This document shows positions 1 through 10,127 of a stretch of DNA of 64,000 bases, in pieces (position 1 is the stretch's first letter; the number at the start of each line of letters is the position of its first letter). Location: the NCBI GenBank assembly GCA_027924585.1, contig BSBM01000865.1, positions 5,817,001 to 5,881,000 of the forward strand. The letters are read 5' to 3'. Position numbers and translations under genes: made by a program. The DNA is from Larix kaempferi (Eukaryota > Streptophyta > Pinopsida > Pinales > Pinaceae). The notes below the pieces were generated by a model. It made no database searches, was not told where the DNA came from, and saw only the letters and a list, made by a program, of their open reading frames with translations.

Positions 1-175
1 GTATCCATATCATCAAAACATGTATCCTCATCAATACATCAATGCATGTATCCTCATCAGTACAAGCATGTATCCTCATCAATACATATATCATCAAAAG
101 CATGTATCCTCATCAATACATATATCATAAAAAGCATGTATCCTCATCAATACATATATCATAAAAACAAGTAAA
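1..175. repeat. Minisatellite array in the 3' zone of element A
   Basis: Five copies of a unit containing CATGTATCCTCATCA start at 19, 45, 67, 101 and 135, with spacing 22 to 34 bp. The array lies between the end of pol and the 3' LTR (off-window), the same place as the arrays in B, C and I. Confidence 0.8.
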
Positions 176-301
176 ATAAGTATTCTAAGTATAAGAGTCC
201 TAAATCTAAATAATCTAAGCATAAGTATCTAAGTGTAGTAAACAGGTATCCACATCATCGACCTTGTTGTCGATGAGGCAATCTCATCATCAGTGACTTC
301 A
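176..301 (-). other. Non-coding 3' zone of element A, next to the pol stop
   Basis: No coding signal. The stretch at about 243-295 has near-copies in B (5495-5560) and C (47100-47200), each built around GTATCCACATCATCGACC-like and GTCGATG-like words, so it is a conserved part of the family's 3' region rather than random spacer. Confidence 0.6.
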
Positions 302-304
302 CTA

Positions 305-320
305 CTCCCCCTTTCGAGGA
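305..320 (-). promoter_or_regulatory. Polypurine-tract-like sequence at the end of pol (A)
   Basis: On the minus strand the end of pol reads CGAAAGGGGGAG and is followed at once by the stop codon. It resembles the plus-strand priming tract expected next to the 3' LTR, yet it lies upstream of the 3' minisatellite zone. The same arrangement is present in B and C. Confidence 0.5.
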
Positions 321-2989
321 GGGTCCTTTTGAACTACACCAATCTTTTCTCGGAAGTATTCAAATTTCACTCGAGACAGAGGTTTGGTCAAAATATCATC
401 AATTTGCTCCTCAGTGCTCACATACTCGAGCTTAATATCTCCTCTCTACACCATATCTCGTATATAAAAGTATCGGATCTCTATGTGTTTTGACTTATCG
501 TGGAATAAAGTATTTTCTTTCATCTTGATACAACTTTGATTGTCACACATAATCAAAGTGGGATCCATTTCTAAGTCAAACACTCCAGATAGTAGTTTTC
601 GAAGCCATACTGCTTCACAGCTAGCAGAGCAGGCAGCTATATATTCTACTTTAGCAGTACTAAGAGCCACACCGGATTGTTTCTTGTTGAACCAAGAGAT
701 CATGGCAGATCCAAGACCATAACATCCACCTAATGTACTCTTCATGTCTGAAACACTCCCTGCCCAATCGGAATCTGAGTAACCATGTAATCTGAGTTCA
801 TGATTTCCAAGGTAGTATAGACCAAAATCTAATGTATTTTTTAGATACCTCATTACATGCTTTGCAGCTATTAGGTGAACCTTCCTTGGTTCTACTAGAT
901 ATTGACTCGGGGTATTTGCAGCAAAGCATATATCTGGTCTGGTATTTGTTAAATACATCAATGACCCAATGATTTGTCTATATAGAGTTACATCCACTAA
1001 TTCTGATGAGTCATCAACTAATAAATTCAGGTTGGAGTCCATGGGAGTAGCCATGGCTTTACACTCCAACATATCAAATTTTTTCAAAATCCCCACAGCA
1101 TACTTACCTTGATTTAAAAAGATTCCTTTTGGTTCTTGCCATACTTCTAGACCTAAGAAGTAGTGCATTAATCCAAGATCCTTCATTTCAAATTCTAAAG
1201 AAAGATTCATCTTACATTCGATAATTTGATTCTCATTTCCTGTTAGAAATAGATCATCTACATACAACAGTAATATAACAGGTTCATTATCCATAACCTT
1301 GAGATAAAAATTTGGATTAGCTTTACTCTTGGTAAATCCCATGCTTGTTAATAAACTGTCAATCCTTCCGTACCAAGCTATGGGAGCTTGCTTCAATCCA
1401 TACAAAGCCTTTTTCAGCTTGCATACATGTGTTCTTCCATCTTTAACCTCAAATCCTTGTGGTTGTTCTATGTACACTTCTTCTTCAATTACACCATTCA
1501 GGAAGGCTGTTTTAACATCCATCTGGTGTAATTTTCACTTCATCATAGATGCAAGTGCCATGATAGTTCTAACTGATGTGTACCTAGCAACTGGTGCAAA
1601 TGTTTCTTCATAGTCTATTCCCTCCTTTTGAGAGAATCCTCTGGCTACAAATATTGCCTTATATTTTTCAATTGTACCATCTGCAACATGTTTTATCTTG
1701 AATATCCATTTGGAAGAAACCACACTTTTATCTTTTGGTTTGGGAACTGTATCCCAAACATCATTTTTCATTATTGACTGGTATTCTTCTGTCATTGCTT
1801 CTACCCACTCTTTCTTCTGAGCTTCCTCCTCATAGGTAATAGGTTGTTGATCCACAAGATCACACATCAAGGCCACATAGTTGGATACTAACTTGGGTTT
1901 CTTCCTTTCTCTAGTGGAACCTTCAGGAGCTCCATATTTTTCAGCTCCTTGAATAATGTCTCTAGCCCATGCTGGCCTTCTTTTTCTAGATAAATTTGTA
2001 ATGGGGGGTTCTTGTGGTTCTATCATGTCATGGTCCTCTGGTGCATCATCTTCAGGGATGGGTACTGCTTCTGTGACTCTAGGAGGTGTATCTTCTTCAT
2101 AGATTTCTTCAAGTTGGCACTTCCTAGATTTCTTGATAGCTGCTTCTTCATCAAATGTTACATCTCTACTTATTTCCATATGATGAAAACCAGGTATGTA
2201 AATTCTGAAAGATTTGGATGTTTCACAATGTCCAACAAATATTCCTTTCTTACCAGAGGGATCCAACTTGGTTCTCTTTTCTTTTAGAATGTGAATATAC
2301 ACAGGACATCCAAATATTTTGAGATGACTTACCTCAGGCTTCTTTCTTGTGAACACTTCTTCTGGAGTCTTAAATTCAAGAGCACTATGAGAAAGTCTAT
2401 TTTGTACATAGACAGTTTTTCTGGCTGCTTCAGCCCATAGATACATGGGAAGATCTTGATCATGTATCATAGTCTTTAAATCTTCCATGATAGTTCTATT
2501 ATTTCTTTCAGCAACCCCATTTTGTTGGGGATTGTAGGGAGTGGTTAGTTCCCTCTTGATTCCAGCTTCTTTACAAAAGTCTTCAAAGTCATTTGAAGTA
2601 TATTCTCCCCCATTATCTGTTCTGAGAATCTTGATTTTCTTTTCTGAGAGATTTTCTATTAAGGCCTCGAACTCTTTGAATTTTCCAAAGAATTCATTCT
2701 TACCTTTTAGAAAGTATATCCAAGTTTTCCTTGAATAGTCATCAATGAAAGAGAGATAGTATTCAAACCCACTTAGGGATGTGATGGGCATTGGTCCACA
2801 TACATTTGAGTGTATTAATTCCAAAATGTTCTTAGTTTTTGTTTCACTCTTTGGAAAAGGGTTCTTGACATTCTTCCCTTTTTCACATCCTTTGCATGAG
2901 CCATTATGGTCAATCTTTAAATCTGGTAATCCTATGACCACCTTGCTCACATAGGGTAGAGCCTTGTAGTTAATGTGAGCAAGCCTTCT

Positions 2990-2994
2990 ATGCC
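2990..2994. repeat. Target-site duplication ATGCC, left copy
   Basis: ATGCC directly precedes the TG start of B's left LTR and recurs at 10123-10127 just after the CA end of the right LTR. The undisturbed relative C has a single copy at this point of pol. Confidence 0.95.
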
Positions 2995-3598
2995 TGTTAA
3001 GTGTTAATATGCTAAGACTGAAAATAGCAGCATTACATTCCATTTCACAATAATAGCATATACAGGATCACTGAAGAAACAACAAGCATAGCATAAACAC
3101 AAGAGACACAGATTTATCCTGGGAAACCCTCATGGGGTAGAAAACCTAGTAAAGCTTCCTCAATATAGATGACCAGCAATATACAAAGATGCAAACCAAA
3201 GACATGATCTCCTCCTCCACCATAGCAGACCTCTCCTCCACAAGTGCTTCTTTCTCAAGTGAGTGTGTGTGTCAAATGAGGAACACACCTCCTCTATTTA
3301 TACAGTACTCTGACATATCTTTTACACAAGTACACGTAGGCTCGTATTTAACCAATGGGTTAAATACCCCACTACAACTGACTGGGCCGACCCCTCTAGG
3401 GTGGTCTAATAACCCTTTGACCCACATAACACATACAGGGCCGACCCCCACTAGGGAAGTCTAATAACCCGAGTTACCACATTCCGACGGAGGAATAAAC
3501 ATCTCCGGATATACAATAAGATCTTCACGGAGGAATGAAACATCTCTTAAATAATAAAGTACAAATATAATATTCTTTGAAGTTACAATATCTCAACA
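2995..3598 (-). repeat. Element B 3' LTR
   Basis: 604 bp, TG to CA on the plus strand, matching the copy at 9519-10122 over its whole length. A CTATTTATA stretch near 3295 reads TATAAATAG on the minus strand, a good TATA box. Confidence 0.95.
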
Positions 3599-3608
3599 CT
3601 TCCCTTTA
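3599..3608 (-). promoter_or_regulatory. Element B polypurine tract
   Basis: The minus strand reads TAAAGGGAAG immediately before the 3' LTR, where plus-strand synthesis is primed. Confidence 0.6.
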
Positions 3609-3829
3609 ACGAGATGGATATTATAACAACAACTGCACGAGCAAGGAGTCATCAACATCATACATGATACATCTATAAATCATTGGAAGCTTTCTCAACA
3701 TCATCAGTAACTGAACCAGTTACTGGAACATCTTCAATACTGGAACATCAACATCTTCAGTACTGAGTTTTTATCTTCTGCAGCACTCGAACAGCTACAA
3801 TAACATCAACATCTATATCCTCATGATTG

Positions 3830-4110
3830 TCAGCATCATCATCATACGATCATCAGCATCGTCATCACACGATCATCAGCATCGTCATCACACGATCATC
3901 AGCATCGTCATCACACAAGTATCCATACCGATACAAGTAACCACATCATCAATACAAGTATCCTACTGATACAAGTAACCACATCATCAATACAAGTATC
4001 CTACCGATACAAGTAACCACATCATCAATACGAGTATCCATACCGATACAAGTAACCACATCATCAATACAAGTATCCTACCGATACAAGTAACCACATC
4101 ATCACACACA
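3830..4110. repeat. Short-period tandem arrays in the B 3' zone
   Basis: First about 21-bp units built on CGATCATCAGCATCGTCAT (about 3845-3920), then units of about 35 bp alternating ACAAGTAACCACATCATC and CAAGTATCCTACCGAT words up to about 4110. Related words occur in C at 39770-40060. Confidence 0.8.
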
Positions 4111-4169
4111 ATCATATTACAGGATGATCAATACTGCTCTCTTTAGGACATAGGTCCATGGATGATGCA

Positions 4170-4395
4170 ATCCAGTCATGTACCTTTTGAACCAAGGTCC
4201 AAGGAAAATCCAGTCCTACCATGTACCTTTTGAACCGAAGTCCAGGGACGATCCAGTCCTATCATGTACCTCTTGAACCGAAGTTCAGGGATGATCCAGT
4301 CCTATCATGTACCTTTTGAACCGAAGTCCAGGGACGATCCAGTCCTATCATGTACCTTTTGAACCAAAGTCCAGGGATGATCCAGTCCTATCATT
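4170..4395. repeat. 43-bp tandem array in the B 3' zone
   Basis: Five copies start at 4177, 4220, 4263, 4306 and 4349 (counting from CATGTACC), so the period is exactly 43 bp. Units contain GAAGTCCAGGGAYGATCCAG, a core shared with the next arrays. Confidence 0.9.
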
Positions 4396-4399
4396 CAAT

Positions 4400-4735
4400 T
4401 CTCGGAGACCTCATGTCTACGGCTCAATTCACAGGACTAAAGTCCGAGGACGATCCAATCCCCTTACCTGTTCATTCAGGATTTTGTTCTCAGAGACATC
4501 ATGTCTATGGCTCAATTCACAGGACCAAAAGTCCGAGGACGATCCAATCCCCTTACCTGTTCATTCAGGATTTTTTTCTCGGAGACATCATGTCTACAGC
4601 TCAATTCACAGGACCAAAAGTCCAAGGACGATCCAATCCCCTTACCGGTTCATTCAGGATTTTGTTCTCGGAGACATGATGTCTACGGCTCAATTCACAG
4701 GACCAAAAGTCCGAGGACGATCCAATCCTCAACCG
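4400..4735. repeat. 88/89-bp tandem array in the B 3' zone
   Basis: Copies of the GGCTCAATTCACAGGA unit start at 4421, 4509, 4598 and 4687. Each unit includes the near-palindrome AGACATCATGTCT and the pair GGACC...AGTCC. The long open frames over this region are a by-product of the repeat. Confidence 0.9.
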
Positions 4736-4900
4736 TACATTTAGGACCACGTCCAAGGATGACTTAATCCACAACCATACATTTAGGACCACGTCCAAGG
4801 ATGACTTAATCCTCAACCGTACATTTAGGACCACGTCCAAGGATGACTTAATCCTCAACCGTACATTTAGGACCACGTCCAAGGATGACTTAATCCTCAA
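4731..4900. repeat. 42-bp tandem array in the B 3' zone
   Basis: Four near-identical 42-bp copies that begin AACCGTACATTTAGG and contain GGACCACGTCC, a short inverted repeat. Because 42 is a multiple of three, a minus-strand frame stays open across it; I do not treat it as a gene. Confidence 0.9.
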
Positions 4901-5228
4901 CCGTCCACCAAGGACTTCATTCTCAAAGACATATGTCTATGGCTCTCTTTAGGACTAAAGTCCAGGGATGATCCAATCCCCTCACATGTCCACCAAGGAC
5001 TTCATTCTCGAAGACATATGTCTACGGCTCTCTTTAGGACTGAAGTCCAGGGATGATCCAATCCCCTCACATGTCCACCAAGGACTTCATTCTCGAAGAC
5101 ATATATCTACGGCTCTCTTTAGGACTGAAGTCCAGGGATGATCCAATCCCCTCACATGTCTACCAAGGACTTCATTCTCGAAGACATACGTCTATGGCTC
5201 TCTTGAGGATGATGCAATCCTATCATGT
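4900..5228. repeat. 85-bp tandem array in the B 3' zone
   Basis: Units starting CCACCAAGGACTTCATTCTC at 4905, 4990, 5075 and 5160 (period 85 bp). Each holds AGACATATGTCT-like and GGACTGAAGTCC-like palindromes. Confidence 0.9.
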
Positions 5229-5425
5229 CCACCAAGGACTTCATTCTCGAAGACATACGTCTACGGCTCTTTTGAGGATGATGCAATCCTATCATGTCCA
5301 CCAAGGACTTCATTCTCGAAGACATATGTCTACGGCTCTTTTGAGGATGATGCAATCCTATCATGTCCACCAAGGACTTCATTCTCGAAGACATATGTCT
5401 ACGGCTCTCTTTAGAACATGTATTC
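5229..5425. repeat. 69-bp tandem array in the B 3' zone
   Basis: Units start at 5229, 5298 and 5367 (period 69 bp). They are the 85-bp unit with an internal segment removed: the same CCACCAAGGACTTCATTCTC start and AGACATATGTCT palindrome, but a shorter tail. Confidence 0.9.
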
Positions 5426-5566
5426 AAGGATGATGCAATCCCTCTTCTCACCTTAGACCCTGTCTAAGGACCATCCACCAACCTCTCTGTCGGCATCACC
5501 AATATAGGTATTCACATCATCGACCTCACTGTCGATGCAGGCAATCTCATCATAAATGATCACATC

Positions 5567-6842
5567 ACTCCCCCTTTCGAGGAGAGTCCTTCTGAACTAC
5601 ACCAAGCTTGTCTTGGAAATATTCAAACTTTTACTTGAGGTAGAGGTTTGGTTAGTACATCGGCAACTTGTTGACTTAAGGTAGAGTTTTGGTTAGTACA
5701 TCGGCAACTTGTTCACTTGAGGTAGAGGTTTGGTTAGTACATCGGTATCCTGTTACAAATTCGAACTTTATACTTCCTTTATGCACCATATCTTGGAACA
5801 CTAGATTCTATGCCATCTTGATACAACTCTGTTTGTCACATAGTATCACAGTTGGGTCTATCTCTAAGTCAAACAATCCTGTAGCCATACTGCTTCACAA
5901 CTAGTAGAGCAAGCAGCCATATATTCCACTTGTGCAAAGAGCCATACTGGACTGCTTGCTTCTAAACCACAAGATCATGGCTGATCCCAGACAATAACAT
6001 CCTCTCAATGTGCTCTACTTGTCTGATACACTTTTTGCTCAATCAACATCTGTGTAGCCATCTGAAGTCATGATCTCCAAAATAGCATAGACCAAAGTCT
6101 ATCGTATCCTTTAGGTACCTCGTCACATGCTTTGCAACTAATAGGTGAACACATCTAGTTTCGACTAGATACTGACTCAAGGTATTCACAGCAAAGCATA
6201 TATCTGACCTAGTATTTATTAGATACATCAATGACCCAATAATTTGTCTGTACAGAGTTATATACACTAACTCTGATGAGTCTTTCACCAACAGCTTCAA
6301 GTTGGAATCCATGAGAGTGGACATTCCAACATATCAAGTCCTTTCCCTGGTTGAGAAAGATTCCTTCTGAGCCTTTCCATACTTCCAGACCTAGGAAGTA
6401 ATACATTAATCTAAGATCTTTCATTTTCTTTTATGCAGCCATCTATCTGTGCCATCTCTCGTTAGATGGGTCTACTGATATGAACCTCAACATCATTCGA
6501 ACTCTGAGGTGAGTTCCTTCTTGTATCCATGTCATCTATGTATAGAAACCATATTCAACCTTGTAGCAAAGGTTGAGATCCATATGACCCATGGTGATCA
6601 TTAAGCTCATCAATTGATTATCGATCCTGGGAACCCATACAGAACCTGATATTCACACTTCTTCTTTAATTACACCATTAAGAGAATGGTCTAGCCACTT
6701 GGAGCAAACATCTCATCATGATTCTCTTCCTCTTTCTAAGAGAATCTTCTAGCCACAAGCCTTCTATAGTGTGTTTGATTTGTAAATCCTTTTGTTGAAC
6801 ATCCATCACTTGTTCAGTGTTCATCATTCATCATGATATTTT
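5567..6842 (-). pseudogene. Element B pol remnant: reverse transcriptase and RNase H
   Basis: Badly decayed Copia pol on the minus strand. The clearest part is 6043-6424, matching A and C over the LGLEVWKG, IFLNQGK, YRQIIGSLMYL and DICFAVNTLSQYLVE stretches of the RT/RNase H connection. The upstream part to 6842 keeps only scattered matches (FLNGVI, KEEV). The catalytic YVDD block is not visible. The RNase H end carries three tandem 41-bp copies (starts 5648, 5689, 5730). A polypurine-like sequence at 5568-5583 closes pol. Directly upstream in the coding direction lies the intron-like block 6843-7258. Confidence 0.75.
5568..5583 (-). promoter_or_regulatory. Polypurine-tract-like sequence at the end of pol (B)
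   Basis: Same CGAAAGGGGGAG motif as at 305-320 in A, here about 2 kb away from the true tract at 3599-3608. The tandem arrays lie between the two. Confidence 0.5.
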
Positions 6843-7258
6843 CTACAAATCAAAATTAAGTACATGATTAGTAATACTTCATAATCATCAAATCATATTG
6901 ACATGATAACCTATTATGCATACAGATATCATTTACATAGTTATGCAACTATTTTGACCAATACTTTGGCACAACACTTTCCCATATCCTTTATTCATAC
7001 AGTGGCTATCTAGATGCATTCCATCTCTACCAGAACATACTATCGAGAGTGTGCACAGCTCTCAGCATGTCAGCAAAGAGGTTTCAATCTAGACAAGCAA
7101 CAATGGAATGTTTTTCCAACTTACCAATCATATGCATATTAGTAGTATACTGTTCAATGCTTTATGAATGTTTACACTCAGCATGATATATTCTAGGAAT
7201 ACAAATATGCATACAAACAATATCATTTACTATTTCTAATAACAACTCAAATACTTAT
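6843..7258 (-). other. Intron-like block in element B pol
   Basis: Non-coding block alignable with 61094-61502 in element I, although the two elements lie in opposite orientation far apart. On the minus strand both start at AAAG/ATAAGT (with GTATTTG four bases on) and end in TTGTAG. A conserved CTAATCATG, matching the plant branch-site pattern, sits about 25 nt before the end. In both elements the block lies directly upstream of the reverse transcriptase. A and C lack it. Lengths are about 416 and 409 bp. Confidence 0.6.
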
Positions 7259-8340
7259 CTTTTATGTTTGTGTGGTTGCCTCCCGCTTGATCTTCTGTAT
7301 GTCTTCTGAACTTTTATTCATTCTGTACCACTGTGCATGCTCAAGTGTGCACTAGTGTCATCCTCATGATCTCATACACAAACATACATTCATTAGTATA
7401 TTCTCAATATTATCAAAACATTATAATTCTAAATAATCTTGAATATGTGTAGTCATGATCATTAGTATTCAGGGTTTCAAGGAAGTCTTGTTTTACTCAT
7501 GCATATTCTTGTTTGATCTAGTTAGTTAAATCATCAACCAAGATAAGAGACATAATATGCATAAACCCTTGATTACTAACTTTATGAATAAGCATAACCA
7601 ATCATACCAAGTATACTTATATAAGGGATCCTAACACAAGGTAAGATTCGAACATGACATAGGAAAACATACCTGGATTAGTATACCTGCTTAGTTATGT
7701 ACAACATACCTAAACAATCTCTTCAATGATTTAGAGATCCTGAGCTAGAAGGTGCATGTCTCATAGGTTAAACATAATATAACAAAGTCATACATACCTC
7801 GTAAGTAGAACAAAGATTATGGATGAGTCTTTGTCTTCATGTTGTCATAGTCATGGAACTTGATTTGTCTTTTGTGATGTACCTGTATCTTGTTAGCAGA
7901 CAACATCAACCTCACACAACACCATAATGCATTAGTACAATCATATAGCCCTAATCAATGAATGTCTTCGATCATTCACATGCGTTCATACTGTTACTAG
8001 GGTGATAAGACAATTCTAACATTAATCAAGATTGTACTAATAAATAATATGAAGACAAACACATCATGAACTTAATCAAGAATCGGATTTCAAGACATAC
8101 CTAAACCTCCTTAAGTCATACCTGTCAAGACTTCTTGTAGTCTTCTTATGTAAGGCCTTAGCCTCAACTCCCCTTGAAACTTGATCTGGAGCTTGATTAG
8201 GGTTTGCTAGAGAAACCCTAAAAATTCAATCTTTGACTTTCACACTTCCGAATGAATGGAAGGATGTGTCTTGCTGAGCTGATCAAATTAGCATACTTCA
8301 ATTTTGAAATCTCCAAAATTTGACCCCTCAAAATTGCCTT
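7259..8340 (-). other. Unrecognised internal part of element B
   Basis: By position this should hold the integrase-side coding region, but I see no integrase, protease or gag motif on either strand. It may be a decayed or replaced coding segment. Confidence 0.4.
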
Positions 8341-8387
8341 TGAAACTTCTGGATCTTCTGGACAGGATCCCGAACTAGGGTTTGATG

Positions 8388-8640
8388 AATCCCACCCTTC
8401 TGCTCAATCAAAAGATTTTATCCAAGGCTCTAAACTCTTATTTTTCTGAGGAGCTTCCAGCCATGGTTACAGACTTAAAAAATTCCAACTTTTGCTGAAG
8501 CCCTAATTTTCCATCTTTCCGATCAAAATCCCAAGCTAGGGTTTAATCAAGCCCGGTCTTCTACCCAACCAAAAAATTCGATCTTGGTCTCTAAATTTTG
8601 ATTTTCCTGAGTAGCATTCAGCCGTGGATTCCGATTCCAA
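8388..8640 (-). repeat. Two diverged copies of a leader module (element B)
   Basis: Two copies about 160 bp apart (8388-8466 and 8548-8626), each including a CCAACCAAAA-like, a GATTTTCCTGAG-like and an AGCCATGG-like word. The same module occurs once in the leaders of A (about 11650-11790) and C (about 51560-51690), between the primer-binding site and gag. Confidence 0.65.
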
Positions 8641-8771
8641 AATTTCTAACTTTCTCCGAAACCCTAAATTCCGGAAGCCATGAATAAAGGTGCTCCAAAA
8701 ATAATTCTGTTTTGACAGAAATATGTACGTGATTGTTTCTGCTATAACTATGAAATTTGTCCTCCACAGGG

Positions 8772-9150
8772 TCTGAAAACTTTTTCTGCAGTAGCCTTAC
8801 CTGTCATCTTTCCATCCTGACAGGTCTGACCTCAATTGGATTTTATGAGAGAGAGTTATGCCAAATGTCGCAACGTGACCTGTTTTGGGATAATACAGGA
8901 GAGCGAACTTGTACGGCGTGCCACGTGTCACTATTTGAACTTCGGCCTCTGAAAACTTTTCTTGAGATAGATCGTCCTGTTATCTTTCCATCCTAATAGG
9001 TCTGACCTCAATTCAACTCTCTGAGAGAGAGTTATGCCAAGTGTCGCAATGTGACCTGTTTATGGGATAAAACAGGAGAGCAAACTTGTACGGCGTGCCA
9101 TGTGTCACTAATTCAGCTTCGGCCTTTGAAAACCTTTCCTGAGCTAGTAT
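8772..9150 (-). repeat. 176-bp tandem repeat in the element B leader
   Basis: About two copies with a period near 176 bp; GTCTGACCTCAATT starts at 8824 and 9000. Shared words include GAGAGAGAGTTATGCCAA and TTGTACGGCGTGCCA. No coding signal. Confidence 0.8.
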
Positions 9151-9506
9151 AGTCTGTGTACTACCTTTCACTTTTTACAAAATTTCATTTGGAGCTTCCT
9201 AGCCCAAGTTATGACCTTGTTTCCTAGGTCACCTGATTTTGATTGAGATCTGGAAGAGGCATAAACCCTAACTTGTACTGATCATAACTTACAAAGTACA
9301 ACGAATCTGAGGGTTCCCTTTGGACACAAGATACCTGGAGATGTTATCTATGACCCGTAAAGGTTTTAGACCCTGAACCTCCGCCAAAATGGATTTATAG
9401 CGAAAGTTCCACGATGACTGGTTTTTGCTATATAAAACCCTAACCTTCAAATTGTCGTAAGTAAAGCAAGTGTCGTAAGTGCCATACCTTGCCTTCCTTC
9501 AGTTTA

Positions 9507-9518
9507 GCTCTGATACCA
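9507..9518 (-). other. Element B primer-binding site
   Basis: The minus strand reads TGGTATCAGAGC directly after the 5' LTR, complementary to the 3' end of plant initiator tRNA-Met. Confidence 0.95.
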
Positions 9519-10122
9519 TGTTAATATTTAATATGATAAGACTGAAAATAGCAGCATTACATTCCATTTCACAATAATAGCATATACAGGATCACTGAAG
9601 AAACAACAAGCATAGCATAAACACAAGAGACACAGATTTATCCTGGGAAACCCTCATGAGGTAGAAAACCTAGTAAAGCTTCCTCAATATAGATGACCAG
9701 CAATATACAAAGATGCAAACCAAAGACATGATCTCCTCCTCCACCATAGAAGACCTCTCCTCCACAAGTGCGCCTTTCTCAAGTGAGTGTGTGTGTCAAA
9801 TGAGGAACACACCTCCTCTATTTATACACTACTCTGACATATCTTTTACACAAGTACACGTAGGCTCGTATTTAACCAATGGGTTAAATACCCCACTACA
9901 ACTAACTGGGACGACCCCTCTAGGGTGGTCTAATAACGCTTTGACCCACATAACACATACAGGGCCGATCCCCACTAGGGAAGTCTAATAACCCGAGTTA
10001 CCACATTCTGACGGAGGAATAAACATCTCCTGATATACAATAAGATCTTTATGGAGGAATGAAACATCTCCAGAATAATAAAGTACAAATATAATATTCT
10101 TTGAAGTTACAATATCTCAACA
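9519..10122 (-). repeat. Element B 5' LTR
   Basis: 604 bp, TG to CA, followed by ATGCC (10123-10127). It would drive minus-strand transcription of B. Confidence 0.95.
9818..9826 (-). promoter_or_regulatory. TATA box in the B 5' LTR
   Basis: TATAAATAG on the minus strand. The position is conserved in the LTRs of A (12103-12111) and C (51995-52003), where it reads TATAAGTAG. Confidence 0.6.
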
Positions 10123-10127
10123 ATGCC
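10123..10127. repeat. Target-site duplication ATGCC, right copy
   Basis: Pairs with 2990-2994 and marks the insertion of B into A. Confidence 0.95.

Larger units (their letters stand above)
302..2994 (-). pseudogene. Copia A pol: integrase, reverse transcriptase, RNase H
   Basis: Retrotransposon polyprotein that would integrate and copy the element. One minus-strand frame runs from the B insertion point to a TAG at 302-304. Visible in order: an integrase core with HSNVCGP, FIDDYSRKTW, RTDNGGEY and the QQNGVAER segment carrying the catalytic glutamate; a Pro/Glu-rich linker; a reverse transcriptase with VDVKTAFLNG-like and YVDDLFLTG motifs; and an RNase H with DSDWAGS and a DNQSC stretch. Two in-frame stops break it. 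TGA at 1535-1537 replaces a tryptophan that is intact in C, and TAG at 446-448 replaces a glutamine intact in C. The last codons overlap a polypurine stretch. Confidence 0.9.
2995..10122 (-). mobile_element. Copia-family element B, nested in A
   Basis: A 7128-bp insertion with two 604-bp LTRs that begin TG and end CA, a 5-bp target duplication, a primer-binding site at 9507-9518 and a purine-rich tract at 3599-3608. Orientation is minus, so the right LTR is the 5' one. Inside, only a decayed reverse transcriptase/RNase H (about 5567-6842) can be recognised. Gag, protease and integrase are missing or unrecognisable, so B is non-autonomous or very decayed. By eye I count about 20 differences between the two LTRs. 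Confidence 0.95.

Noticed and set aside
4307-4767. Long plus-strand open frames over the B repeat arrays
   Set aside because: They follow the tandem repeats, run in overlapping frames and resemble no protein; they are repeat by-products.
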